Below, one piece after another: positions 27,069 to 35,285 of a stretch of 64,000 bases of DNA. Source of the DNA: Roseiarcus sp963748545 (GTDB lineage Bacteria; Pseudomonadota; Alphaproteobacteria; Rhizobiales; Beijerinckiaceae); assembly GCA_963748545.1 (NCBI GenBank), contig CAVVJO010000019.1, forward strand, positions 1 through 64,000, written 5' to 3'. Position 1 is the first letter of the stretch. Each line of letters starts with the position of its first letter. Under the pieces are notes generated by a model. That model was not told where the DNA came from. It was given only the letters and a program-made list of their open reading frames with translations, and did not search any database. The position numbers were made by a program, and so were the translations under genes.

Positions 27069-27770
27069 TCACGCGGTGATGCGATCCTCGGCGGGCGAGG
27101 GTTCGCGCAGCACGTAGCCGCGGCCCCACACCGTCTCGATGTAATTGCGGCCGCCGGAGGCCATCGCCAACTTCTTGCGGAGCTTGCAAATGAACACGTC
27201 GATGATCTTCAGCTCGGGCTCGTCCATCCCGCCGTAGAGGTGGTTGAGGAACATCTCCTTGGTCAGCGTCGTGCCCTTGCGCAGCGAGAGCAGCTCCAGC
27301 ATCTGGTATTCCTTGCCCGTCAAATGCACGCGAGCGCCGTCGACCTCAACCGTCTTCTGGTCGAGATTGACCGTAAGGTCGCCGGTAATGATGACCGATT
27401 GGGCGTGGCCCTTCGAGCGACGGACGATGGCGTGAATGCGCGCGATCAGTTCGTCCTTGTGGAACGGTTTGGTGAGGTAGTCGTCGGCGCCGTGGCCGAG
27501 GCCCTTCACCTTGTCTTCGATGCCCGCCATGCCGCTGAGGATCAGGATCGGGGTCTTGATCTTGGTCACCCGGAGCGAGCGAAGCACCTCGTAACCCGAC
27601 ATGTCCGGCAGATTGAGGTCGAGCAGGATGATATCGTAATCATACAGCTTCCCGAGGTCGATGCCTTCCTCGCCAAGGTCGGTCGCGTAGACGTTGAAGT
27701 TCTCCGACTTCAGCATCAACTCGATGCTCTGCGCGGTCGCTGCGTCGTCCTCGATCAATAATACGCGCAT
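27069..27770 (-). CDS. ctrA: Cell-cycle response regulator CtrA
   Basis: A 233-residue OmpR-family response regulator, the master cell-cycle regulator of alphaproteobacteria, controlling replication initiation, division and flagellar genes. The receiver has the acidic pocket Glu7-Asp8-Asp9 (LLIEDDAATAQ), phosphoacceptor Asp51 (ILLDLNLPDMSGYE) and the Lys of DDYLTKPFHKDEL. The winged-helix DNA-binding part includes LTGKEYQMLELLSLRKGTTL and KIIDVFICKLRKKLA. The C-terminus ITA keeps an alanine-rich-like degradable end. It is divergent from the fliJ-like gene. Confidence 0.96.
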   Translation of the reverse strand: MRVLLIEDDAATAQSIELMLKSENFNVYATDLGEEGIDLGKLYDYDIILLDLNLPDMSGYEVLRSLRVTKIKTPILILSGMAGIEDKVKGLGHGADDYLTKPFHKDELIARIHAIVRRSKGHAQSVIITGDLTVNLDQKTVEVDGARVHLTGKEYQMLELLSLRKGTTLTKEMFLNHLYGGMDEPELKIIDVFICKLRKKLAMASGGRNYIETVWGRGYVLREPSPAEDRITA

Positions 27771-27896
27771 CTCAGGCTCCCCGCCTCGCCTTTTGCTCTT
27801 CGACCGCGGTGTCGTACGTCGCTTTCACACGGCCCTTTCGGGCTCGCAGCCGGACCGGAGCCCAGACTGATTCGAAACGAGAGTGGCCGCCATTGG

Positions 27897-27911
27897 TTAA
27901 CAAACCATAAT
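27897..27911. promoter_or_regulatory. Possible CtrA box
   Basis: TTAACAAACCATAAT fits TTAA-N7-TTAA with one mismatch in the second half, 127 bp upstream of the ctrA start. Confidence 0.4.
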
Positions 27912-27993
27912 TCCTTTTTGCAAGCCCCAGCCACGACAGTCCAAATTATCGCCTAACTCGTTGACCTAACGTAAGATATTGGTTCATAACTAT

Positions 27994-28010
27994 TTAAAGT
28001 GATACTTTAA
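27994..28010. promoter_or_regulatory. 17-bp palindrome with TTAA arms
   Basis: TTAAAGTGATACTTTAA is a perfect palindrome apart from its centre, with TTAA arms spaced 9 rather than the 7 bases of a standard CtrA box. It may bind another regulator. Confidence 0.4.
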
Positions 28011-28318
28011 CAAACGGCCGTCAACGGATTCATCGGACTCGGAGTTCTCCCGCTTCTGATCGACCGGCGCGATCCCTCGAAAGGCTCGTGAAAAATTTCA
28101 TATCGCACACATTTTCCCCACGATTGTTAACGAGGCCTCGTAAACGAAACGCTAACGGACCGATCGACGTCGCGCCGGCGTCGGAGCGTAAAAGCGCCCC
28201 TTCGGCTAGCAAAGGTAAGAAAAGCGAAACCTTCCGGCGCCAATGTCGCAGCGTCTCGTGGAATTGGCGTTGAGGGTTTGCGTCCTTTCGAGGTCGCCGT
28301 GCTAGGGAGCGTTCTGGG

Positions 28319-28687
28319 ATGAAGTCGCGGGACACGCTGGTCCGTCTGAAGCGCTTTCAGCTCGAAGAAAAGCGCCGTCGGGTTCGTCAGATCGAACTGA
28401 TGGTCGCCGAATTCGCCCGCATCTCCGGGGAACTCGACCGGGAGATCGCCAACGAGGAAAAGCGGGCCGGAATCAGCGATCCTCGCCACTTCGCCTATCC
28501 GACTTACGCCCGAGCGGCGTCCGCACGGCGCGACAACCTCAAAAGCTCGATCACCGAATTGACGGCGCAGTTGGAGGACGCCAAGGCCGCGCAGGACGAA
28601 GCGCAGGCCGAGTTGGTCAAGGTCGAAGTCCTCGAGAGCCGCGACAAGGGGAACGAGCGGATGATCGACGCGGCCGCCCGCGCCTGA
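28319..28687 (+). CDS. fliJ: FliJ-like flagellar export protein
   Basis: A 122-residue, highly charged, all-helical coiled-coil protein (VRLKRFQLEEKRRRVRQIEL, ITELTAQLEDAKAAQDEAQA). The pattern and size match the FliJ chaperone/stalk protein that links the flagellar export ATPase FliI to the gate. The position divergent from ctrA is characteristic of rhizobial genomes. Other flagellar genes are not in the window. ATG at 28319 follows AGGGAGCG at a slightly long distance. Confidence 0.75.
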   Translation: MKSRDTLVRLKRFQLEEKRRRVRQIELMVAEFARISGELDREIANEEKRAGISDPRHFAYPTYARAASARRDNLKSSITELTAQLEDAKAAQDEAQAELVKVEVLESRDKGNERMIDAAARA

Positions 28688-28852
28688 TCCGCCGGCGCCT
28701 GCGGCGATCTGCGGCGGCCCCCTGACATTGCGGCGGGTCCGCCAATGATCTATGGAACGGCTGCGCCGCAGCGCGCGCCGCCTCCACCGACATAACGACG
28801 TCGGCAAAGCAAGGCGGCGCCGCTGGTCAAAGTCGCTCTTGGGGAAAGTTTC

Positions 28853-29980
28853 ATGCTGATCGGAGTGCCCGCGGAGACGGACCCGGTGGAAACGCGTGTC
28901 GCAGCGACCGCGGAGACGGTCAAGAAATTCATCGCGCTGGGCGCCGAAGTGGCGGTTGAACACGGCGCAGGGAAAAAGGCTGGTGTCGCCGACGCCGAGT
29001 ATCAGGCCGCCGGAGCGCAACTCGTTTCCAGCGCCGACGCGCTCGGCGCCGACGTCGTGCTCAAGGTGCGCAGACCGAACCCAGAGGAGATCGCCGCGCT
29101 GAAAAGCGGGGCGCTCGTCATTGCGGCGATGGATCCCTATGGCCATTCCGACGCCGTTGAGGCGCTGGCAAAGTCCGGCGCGTCGGCATTCGCTATGGAA
29201 CTCTTGCCCCGCATCACGCGCGCGCAGGTGATGGACGTGCTCTCCAGTCAGGCCAATCTCGCCGGCTATCGCGCGGTGGTCGACGCGACGACGGAATACG
29301 GCCGCGCTATCCCGATGATGATGACGCCCGCAGGCACCGTTCCGGCGGCGAAGATGTTCATTATGGGCGTTGGCGTCGCGGGGCTGCAGGCGATCGCCAC
29401 CGGCCGTCGCCTTGGCGCGATCGTCACCGCGACCGACGTCCGCCCGGCGACGAAGGAGCAGGTCGAGTCGCTCGGCGCCAAATTTGTCGCGGTCGAGGAC
29501 GAGGAGTTCAAACAGGCCGAAACGGCAGGCGGTTACGCCAAAGAGATGTCGGACGCGTACAAGGCCAAGCAGGCCGCGCTGGTCGCCGCGCACATCGCCA
29601 AGCAAGACATCGTCGTCACGACGGCCTTGATCCCGGGTCGTCCCGCGCCCAAGCTGGTCAGCGCCGACATGGTCAAGTCGATGCGCCCGGGCTCCGTGAT
29701 CGTGGACCTCGCCGTGGAGCGCGGCGGCAACGTGGAGTCCGCGAAGGCCGGCGAGCTCGTGACCAGCGAAAATGGCGTCAAAATCGTCGGTTATTCCAAC
29801 GTCACCCGTCTTGCCGCCACGGCATCGGCCCTCTATTCGCGCAACCTTTACGCTTTCGTCGAAACCTTGATCGACAAGGCGAGCAAGGCGATTGCGGTCA
29901 ACTGGGACGACGAACTCGTCAAGGCGACCTGCTTGACGCGCGGCGGCGCGATTATTCATCCCAACTTCCTGCCCAAATAG
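28853..29980 (+). CDS. pntAA: NAD(P) transhydrogenase alpha-1 subunit
   Basis: The NAD(H)-binding domain I of proton-translocating transhydrogenase, 375 residues, peripheral on the inner membrane. It resembles alanine dehydrogenase: N-terminal GVPAETDPVETRVAAT, the Rossmann GVGVAGLQAIATGRRLGAIV, and VIVDLAVERGGNVESAKAGE. The protein is split from the membrane part, as is usual in alphaproteobacteria. Genes for alpha-2 and beta follow at 30020 and 30449 in one operon supplying NADPH. Confidence 0.95.
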   Translation: MLIGVPAETDPVETRVAATAETVKKFIALGAEVAVEHGAGKKAGVADAEYQAAGAQLVSSADALGADVVLKVRRPNPEEIAALKSGALVIAAMDPYGHSDAVEALAKSGASAFAMELLPRITRAQVMDVLSSQANLAGYRAVVDATTEYGRAIPMMMTPAGTVPAAKMFIMGVGVAGLQAIATGRRLGAIVTATDVRPATKEQVESLGAKFVAVEDEEFKQAETAGGYAKEMSDAYKAKQAALVAAHIAKQDIVVTTALIPGRPAPKLVSADMVKSMRPGSVIVDLAVERGGNVESAKAGELVTSENGVKIVGYSNVTRLAATASALYSRNLYAFVETLIDKASKAIAVNWDDELVKATCLTRGGAIIHPNFLPK

Positions 29981-30019
29981 GCCCGACCCGCGGCCCCGAT
30001 CTGAATACCGGAGAACCGG

Positions 30020-30442
30020 ATGGACAACCTCGACGCTGCCATCGCCAAACTGAGAGCCGCAACGGACGCCGCGCAGCAGGCAGCCCAGTCTGTACAGGCC
30101 TACGGCGATCAAATCGCCGCCGCCGGACACGCCGCCTCGGGCGGCGCGATTGATCCCTTTGTATTCCGGCTCGCGATCTTCGCCCTCGCCGTTTTCGTCG
30201 GCTATTACGTCGTCTGGTCGGTTACGCCCGCGCTCCACACCCCGCTGATGTCGGTCACCAACGCGATCTCGTCCGTTATCGTCGTGGGCGCGCTTCTGTC
30301 GGTCGGCGTCGCCGGGGTCGACAGCGGCTCGGGCTTCGCCAAATTCGTCGGGTTCTTCGCCCTCATCCTCGCCTCGGTCAATATCTTCGGCGGCTTCCTC
30401 GTCACAGAGCGCATGCTGGCCATGTACAAGAAGAAGGGCTGA
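30020..30442 (+). CDS. pntAB: NAD(P) transhydrogenase alpha-2 subunit
   Basis: A 140-residue membrane protein forming part of the proton channel (domain II). An Ala/Gln-rich N-terminal helix is followed by about three to four membrane segments, including LAIFALAVFVGYYVVWSVTP, AISSVIVVGALLSVGVAGVD and FVGFFALILASVNIFGGFLV, ending in MLAMYKKKG. A GGAGAACCGG ribosome site precedes the ATG; pntB begins six bases after its stop. Confidence 0.94.
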   Translation: MDNLDAAIAKLRAATDAAQQAAQSVQAYGDQIAAAGHAASGGAIDPFVFRLAIFALAVFVGYYVVWSVTPALHTPLMSVTNAISSVIVVGALLSVGVAGVDSGSGFAKFVGFFALILASVNIFGGFLVTERMLAMYKKKG

Positions 30443-30448
30443 AGGCCC

Positions 30449-31849
30449 ATGAGCGCTAATTTCGCCGCCATCCTCTATCTCGTCGCGGGCGTCCTGTTCA
30501 TCCTTGCGCTGCGAGGCCTGTCGTCGCCCGCGACCTCGCGGCAGGGAAACCGCTACGGCATGATCGGCATGGGCGTCGCCGTGCTGACCACGCTGGCGCT
30601 GAGGCCGCCCGCCGGTTTCCTCTCCTGGGTGCTGGTCATCCTCGGCTTCGCCATCGGCGGCGGCATTGGCGCCTGGCGCGCCCGCACCGTTCAGATGACG
30701 GCGATGCCGCAGTTGGTGGCGATGTTCCACTCGCTGGTCGGTCTCGCCGCGGTCCTGGTCGCCGCCGGCGCGCTTTACGCGCCCGACGCCTTCGGCATCG
30801 CGGAAGGCGCTGGCATCCACCCGGCCAGCATCATCGAAATGTCGCTCGGCCTCGCCATCGGCGCCGTGACCTTCACCGGCTCGATCATCGCCTTCCTGAA
30901 GCTCGACGGGCGCATGTCCGGCGCGCCGATCCTGCTGCCGCAGCGCCACGTCATCAACATCGGCCTCGGCGTGGCTCTGCTGCTGTTCATCGTACTCTTC
31001 TACTCGACGCAGGCGGCCGTTTTCTTCTGGCTGATCGCGCTCGTCTCGCTCGCGCTCGGCGTGCTCCTGATCGTTCCGATCGGCGGCGCGGACATGCCGG
31101 TCGTCATCTCGATGCTGAACTCCTATTCGGGCTGGGCGGCCGCGGGCATCGGCTTCACGCTCGGCAATCTGGCGCTGATCATTACCGGCGCCCTGGTCGG
31201 CTCCTCGGGCGCGATCCTGTCCTACATCATGTGCAAGGGCATGAACCGCTCGTTCATCTCGGTGATCCTTGGCGGCTTCGGCGGCGAGACGACCGCGGCC
31301 GCCGGAGGCGCGGAGACCCGGCCGGTCAAGCAGGGCTCGGCGGACGATGCGGCCTTCATGATGAAGAACGCCTCCAAGGTGATCATCGTGCCCGGCTACG
31401 GCATGGCGGTGGCGCAGGCGCAGCACAGCCTGCGCGAGTTGGCCGACCTCCTGAAGAAGGAGGGGGTCGAGGTCAAATACGCGATCCATCCGGTCGCAGG
31501 CCGAATGCCCGGACATATGAACGTGCTGCTCGCCGAGGCGAACGTCCCCTATGACGAGGTGTTCGAACTCGAGGACATCAACAGCGAGTTCGCCCAGGCC
31601 GACGTCGCCTACGTCATCGGCGCCAACGACGTGACCAACCCGGCCGCCAAGACCGACCCGAAGTCGCCGATCGCCGGAATGCCGATCCTCGACGTCGAGA
31701 AGGCCAAGACGGTCCTTTTCGTCAAGCGCGGCATGGGCTCCGGCTACGCCGGCGTCGAGAACGAGCTCTTCTTCCGCGACAACACGCTGATGCTGTTCGG
31801 GGACGCCAAGAAGATGACCAACTCGATCGTCAAGGCGATGGCGAACTGA
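30449..31849 (+). CDS. pntB: NAD(P) transhydrogenase beta subunit
   Basis: The 466-residue beta subunit: about eight or nine membrane helices for proton translocation and a C-terminal NADP(H)-binding domain III. The latter shows KVIIVPGYGMAVAQAQHSLR, YAIHPVAGRMPGHMNVLLAE, YVIGANDVTNPAAKTDPKSP and VKRGMGSGYAGVENELFF. Length and motifs are normal. It is the last pnt gene and nearly touches the M23-like gene. Confidence 0.95.
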   Translation: MSANFAAILYLVAGVLFILALRGLSSPATSRQGNRYGMIGMGVAVLTTLALRPPAGFLSWVLVILGFAIGGGIGAWRARTVQMTAMPQLVAMFHSLVGLAAVLVAAGALYAPDAFGIAEGAGIHPASIIEMSLGLAIGAVTFTGSIIAFLKLDGRMSGAPILLPQRHVINIGLGVALLLFIVLFYSTQAAVFFWLIALVSLALGVLLIVPIGGADMPVVISMLNSYSGWAAAGIGFTLGNLALIITGALVGSSGAILSYIMCKGMNRSFISVILGGFGGETTAAAGGAETRPVKQGSADDAAFMMKNASKVIIVPGYGMAVAQAQHSLRELADLLKKEGVEVKYAIHPVAGRMPGHMNVLLAEANVPYDEVFELEDINSEFAQADVAYVIGANDVTNPAAKTDPKSPIAGMPILDVEKAKTVLFVKRGMGSGYAGVENELFFRDNTLMLFGDAKKMTNSIVKAMAN

Positions 31850-31855
31850 GGCGCG

Positions 31856-32340
31856 ATGGGCGCCTCCCGCTTCGCCGGGGCGGCGCCCTCGCCGTCCTTC
31901 TGTTCGTCGCCCTGACGAGCGCCGCGCGCGCCCAGGAACCCGAGCCCGCTCCCCCCGCTCCCCAGGTTGAGCGCGAGAAATTCCGATGGCCGCTGCGCGG
32001 CCCGATCGTCCAGGACTTCAAGGCCGGTACGAACGACGGCATCGACATCGCCTCGCCCCTCGGCGTGGCCGTCCACGCTGCGGCCGACGGGGTCTGCATC
32101 GCGGCGGGCGACCAGATCCAGGCCTACGGCAAGCTCGTCGTGATCCGGCACGACAACGGTTACGTCACCGTCTACGCCGACAACAGCGAGCTCTTGGTCA
32201 AGGAGGGCGACAAGGTCCGCCGCGGGCAGATCATCGCAAAGTCCGGCCAGACCGGCGACGCGGCCTCGCCCCGCCTGCATTTCGAGTTGCGCAAGGACGG
32301 CCACGCGGTCGATCCGATAAGATCCCTGGTCCCCCTTTAG
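31856..32340 (+). CDS. Secreted M23/LytM-like protein (N-terminal frameshift)
   Basis: A small LytM/M23-domain protein, related to NlpD/EnvC-type activators of cell-wall amidases. The domain reads FRWPLRGPIVQDFKAGTNDG, IDIASPLGVAVHAAADG and SPRLHFELRKDGHAVDP. The first zinc His of active M23 enzymes is Asn (TNDGIDIA), so it is probably non-catalytic. The main frame has a clear signal-peptide core and cleavage site (LAVLLFVALTSAARA-QEP) but no start codon. An ATG at 31856 (MGASRFAG) lies in another frame and joins it if one base is restored near 31880; the span is 3n-1. Confidence 0.65.
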
Positions 32341-32832
32341 CCGCCCTGCCGAATCCAGTTTCGTTTTGAGCCTTTCCAAGGGATTACGGCGGCTCTTCCG
32401 GTCGGACGAGCACCCGCGGACAGCATCGTTGGGTCCCGCCGTTCGGCTGCAGTTCTGGCGCCCATCCCCTCTTTTCAATCGCTTGAGCGCACAAATCTGT
32501 CCCTTTTTCCTTTTTCACTCGCCCGTCCGGTCGCCCGATCGCCATCGGCGGGTCCCTAACGTCTCTCAAATCGACAAGCGTCCACGGTCCGGCGCGTCGC
32601 GATGACGGTCGGCTTGGCGGGTCCGCGTTCAATAACGCGGACGAAATGACCCACGATTCTGAACTACCATAATTTCTGTTTCTCCGCAATAATTTTCTGT
32701 CGCGATCGCAATTTCAGACACCCGAGCAACTCCGCCCGCCAGCCCGCCTCCCGCGCTGGGATCGCCGCGGTTTTGGGGTTAAGAAGCCCTCGTCGCCCAA
32801 ACGGCGTCGCTCTTTTCCAAGGATAAGCGAAC
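32341..32832. other. Intergenic region with inverted repeat copy
   Basis: A 492-bp gap between two same-strand genes. It holds the inverted copy of the dispersed 20-bp repeat (32363-32381). No gene, tRNA or strong terminator is visible in the rest. Confidence 0.4.
32363..32381 (-). repeat. Dispersed 20-bp repeat, copy C (inverted)
   Basis: GTTTTGAGCCTTTCCAAGG is the reverse complement of the copies at 26797 and 27023. Confidence 0.65.
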
Positions 32833-33252
32833 ATGGGGCTCAAACTCGATCAGGCGCAGGCGATTGTGACGGCGGCGCTGGCCTTCGCAAGGGCAAAGAG
32901 CCTGAAGCCGATGGGCTTCGTCGTGCTCGACGAACGGGGCGCGCTGCGCGCCGCGGCGGTTGAAGACGACACGAGTCTCGCGCGCTGGAAGGTGGCGTAC
33001 GGCAAGGCGCATGGCGCGCTCAGCCTGGGGGTCAGCTCGCGCAAGCTCCATGACATGGCGGTTGAGCGCCCGCACTTCGTGGCCTCGCTCGCGAGCGTGT
33101 TCAGCGAAGGCCTCGTCCCCGTTCCCGGCGGCGTCCTGATCCGCGACGCCGTCGGCGCCGTGATCGGGGCGGCTGGCGCGTCGGGCGATACCTCCGACAA
33201 TGACGAGGCCGCCCTCCTCGCCGCCATCGGCGAGGCCGGACTCAAGACTTGA
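32833..33252 (+). CDS. GlcG/HbpS-family protein
   Basis: A 139-residue GlcG/HbpS-like protein. It shows the family layout: KLDQAQAIVTAALAFARA, VVLDERGALRAAAVEDDTSL, ARWKVAYGKAHGAL and the Gly-rich LVPVPGGVLIRDAVGAVIGA followed by SGDTSDNDEAAL. HbpS binds haem and senses redox stress in Streptomyces; GlcG sits in glycolate operons. Neither context is present here, so the substrate is unknown. No signal peptide is seen. Confidence 0.83.
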   Translation: MGLKLDQAQAIVTAALAFARAKSLKPMGFVVLDERGALRAAAVEDDTSLARWKVAYGKAHGALSLGVSSRKLHDMAVERPHFVASLASVFSEGLVPVPGGVLIRDAVGAVIGAAGASGDTSDNDEAALLAAIGEAGLKT

Positions 33253-33449
33253 CGCCATTCCGGCCCTTCCGAACGGTTCAAATCGACGTCAGCGACCGTC
33301 GCAAGTCGCGCGCGTCGGCGACTCCCCGGAGGCAGAGGCAGATCTCAAAGGAGTGCGCGGCGTCCGCCCGCTCCCCTGAGGGAGGCGGTCCAGCAACGCG
33401 TCCTCGCAAAGATGCACGTCCTCACGGGCGGATCAACGCCTCGCCGTCC

Positions 33450-34295
33450 TCACCCCTTGACGGCGCCGGTCGAGAGCCCCTCCACCAGAAAGCGCTGCAG
33501 GTAGATGAAGAAAAGGGCGACGGGAACGACCGCCAGCACCGAGGCGGCCATTAAGGCGCCCCAGTCCGTCAGATGCGGGCCCTTGAACAGCATGATCGCC
33601 GGCGTCAGCGGCCGTCGCAAGTCATCATTGATCAGGACATAACCGAACAGGAACTCGTTCCAGGCCGTGACGAAACAGAAGAGTCCCGTGGCCATAATGC
33701 CGGGAGCCGAGAGGGGAAGAAGGATGCGGTAGATGAAACCGAGCCGCGAGCAGCCGTCCATCTCCGCGGCGTCTTCCAGCTCCATCGGAATCGTATCAAA
33801 GAAGCTTTTCAGCATGAAGCAGCAAAGCGGAATGGAGAAGGTGCAGTAGACGATGATCAGCGCCCGGAACGTCGACAGCAGCTCGAGCTGTCGCATCAGG
33901 ATATAAAGCGGCGCAAGCAGCAGAACCCCAGGAATCATCTGCGACAGCAACAGGGCGCTGGCGACCGCGCGCGACAGCGACTGCTTTGGGAAACGACTGA
34001 GCGCATAGCCGCAAAAGATCGACACCGTCAGCGCGAGCAGCGTCGAGCCGCCGGCGACGATGACGCTGTTGCGGAAATAAAGGAGGAAATTGTCATCGGT
34101 CACGACGTGGCGGAAGTTTGCCAGGGTCGGCTGCAAGATCCAGAAGGTCGGATGGAGGCTTCTCACTTCGGCTGCCGGTTTCAGCGACGTGTCGAGCATC
34201 CATAAGAAAGGGAAGAGGCAAAACGCTGCGATCGCAGTCAGGGCTACGTAGGTGACCGCGTTGCGAGTGGCGCGCTCGATGCCGCTCGTCACCAT
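33450..34295 (-). CDS. Sugar ABC transporter permease (MalG type)
   Basis: A 281-residue CUT1-family inner-membrane permease with six predicted helices. The EAA loop that contacts the ATPase is LEDAAEMDGCSRLGFIYRIL followed by LPLSAPG. ATG at 34295 overlaps the stop of the upstream permease gene (ATGA), so both are translationally coupled. It pairs with the permease and binding protein encoded upstream. Confidence 0.9.
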   Translation of the reverse strand: MVTSGIERATRNAVTYVALTAIAAFCLFPFLWMLDTSLKPAAEVRSLHPTFWILQPTLANFRHVVTDDNFLLYFRNSVIVAGGSTLLALTVSIFCGYALSRFPKQSLSRAVASALLLSQMIPGVLLLAPLYILMRQLELLSTFRALIIVYCTFSIPLCCFMLKSFFDTIPMELEDAAEMDGCSRLGFIYRILLPLSAPGIMATGLFCFVTAWNEFLFGYVLINDDLRRPLTPAIMLFKGPHLTDWGALMAASVLAVVPVALFFIYLQRFLVEGLSTGAVKG

Positions 34296-35248
34296 CACGC
34301 TGCCCTTTCCGCGCGTCTCGCGGCGCCGTACCAGTAGATGAAGAACGCCGCGAGCATGAACCCCATCGCCATCATCGCGAGCGCGCTGGCCGCGCCGACA
34401 TCGAAGTCTTCGAATGCGTAACGATAGATGAGGATCGGCAGCGTTTCCGAGGAATTGAGGGGACCGCCCTGGGTCATCACCCAGATGAAGTCGAAATTGA
34501 TCGCGGTCCAGATGATGTGGATGAAGATCAGGGTCAGCGAAACCACTTTGAGATGCGGCATGACGATGTAGGCGAAGCGCCTCAGGGGACCCGCGCCGTC
34601 CATGGCTGCGGATTCGAGGACGTCGCGCGGAACCGACATGAGCGCGGCGAGCAGGCTTAGGGTGTAGAACGGGAAGCTGCGCCAGATGTTGACGAAGGCG
34701 ACCGTCAACAGCGCGGAATCGAGATTGCCCAGCCAGTAGTATGGCTTTGCGAGCAAGCCGAGCTTGACCATCCAGAGATTGATGACGCCGTAGTCCGGGG
34801 TGAGCATCCAGGTCCAGGTCAGTCCCGCGACCACGATCGGGATGACCCAGGGAATGATGATCAGCGCCCGGAAGACCGTCCGCCCCCTGATCGGCTGTGC
34901 GAGCGCGACGGCAGAGGCAAGGCCGAGCGCGTACTCGCCCGCGACGGACACGAAGGTCCACACGCCTGTTCGCCAGAGGGCCGGCCAAAAGCGTTCGTCG
35001 CTGAGGACGGTGTTGAAGTTGTCGAGTCCGGCGTAGCCGCTGATCGAGGGATTGGTGAGGTTGACGTATTCGAACGCCGTCCACACCACCCGCGCGAGCG
35101 GGTAGGCGATCAGAAGCAGGAAGAAGGCCGCCGCCGGCGCGAGGAACAGGGCGGCGAGCCTGCGAAGCTGCGCCGCCCGGGTCCTCTGCCCGGCTCTTCC
35201 TGAGACCGGCTGAGCGCCGGCCGGGATGGGAACATCCGAGACGGCCAT
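34295..35248 (-). CDS. Sugar ABC transporter permease (MalF type)
   Basis: A 317-residue CUT1-family permease with an N-terminal cytoplasmic tail, six predicted helices and the EAA loop VLESAAMDGAGPLRRFAYIV followed by MPHL. It begins 38 bp after the end of the binding-protein gene and overlaps the second permease. No ATPase gene of the MsmX/UgpC type is found in the window, so a shared ATPase elsewhere must power it. Confidence 0.9.
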   Translation of the reverse strand: MAVSDVPIPAGAQPVSGRAGQRTRAAQLRRLAALFLAPAAAFFLLLIAYPLARVVWTAFEYVNLTNPSISGYAGLDNFNTVLSDERFWPALWRTGVWTFVSVAGEYALGLASAVALAQPIRGRTVFRALIIIPWVIPIVVAGLTWTWMLTPDYGVINLWMVKLGLLAKPYYWLGNLDSALLTVAFVNIWRSFPFYTLSLLAALMSVPRDVLESAAMDGAGPLRRFAYIVMPHLKVVSLTLIFIHIIWTAINFDFIWVMTQGGPLNSSETLPILIYRYAFEDFDVGAASALAMMAMGFMLAAFFIYWYGAARRAERAA

Positions 35249-35285
35249 GCTTCGAAAGTCCCTTCCTGCGCCGCGTCGTTCCGCG

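Larger units (their letters stand above)
27771..28318. promoter_or_regulatory. ctrA control region
   Basis: A 548-bp AT-richer gap between divergent ctrA and fliJ. It carries a CtrA-like site TTAA-N7-TAAT (27897-27911), a 17-bp perfect palindrome (27994-28010), an imperfect palindrome around GTTAACGAGGCCTCGTAAAC (about 28125) and three GANTC (CcrM) sites at 27869, 28027 and 28036. This fits autoregulated, methylation-sensitive ctrA transcription as described in Caulobacter. Confidence 0.6.

Noticed and set aside
26541..27761. Long plus-strand frame across the repeat region and antisense to ctrA
   Set aside because: The second half is antisense to ctrA and the first half is translated repeat DNA.
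28127..31516. An 1129-codon minus-strand frame opposite fliJ and the pnt genes
   Set aside because: It runs antisense through four well-supported genes, with typical shadow composition (Arg, Gly, Asp and His rich).
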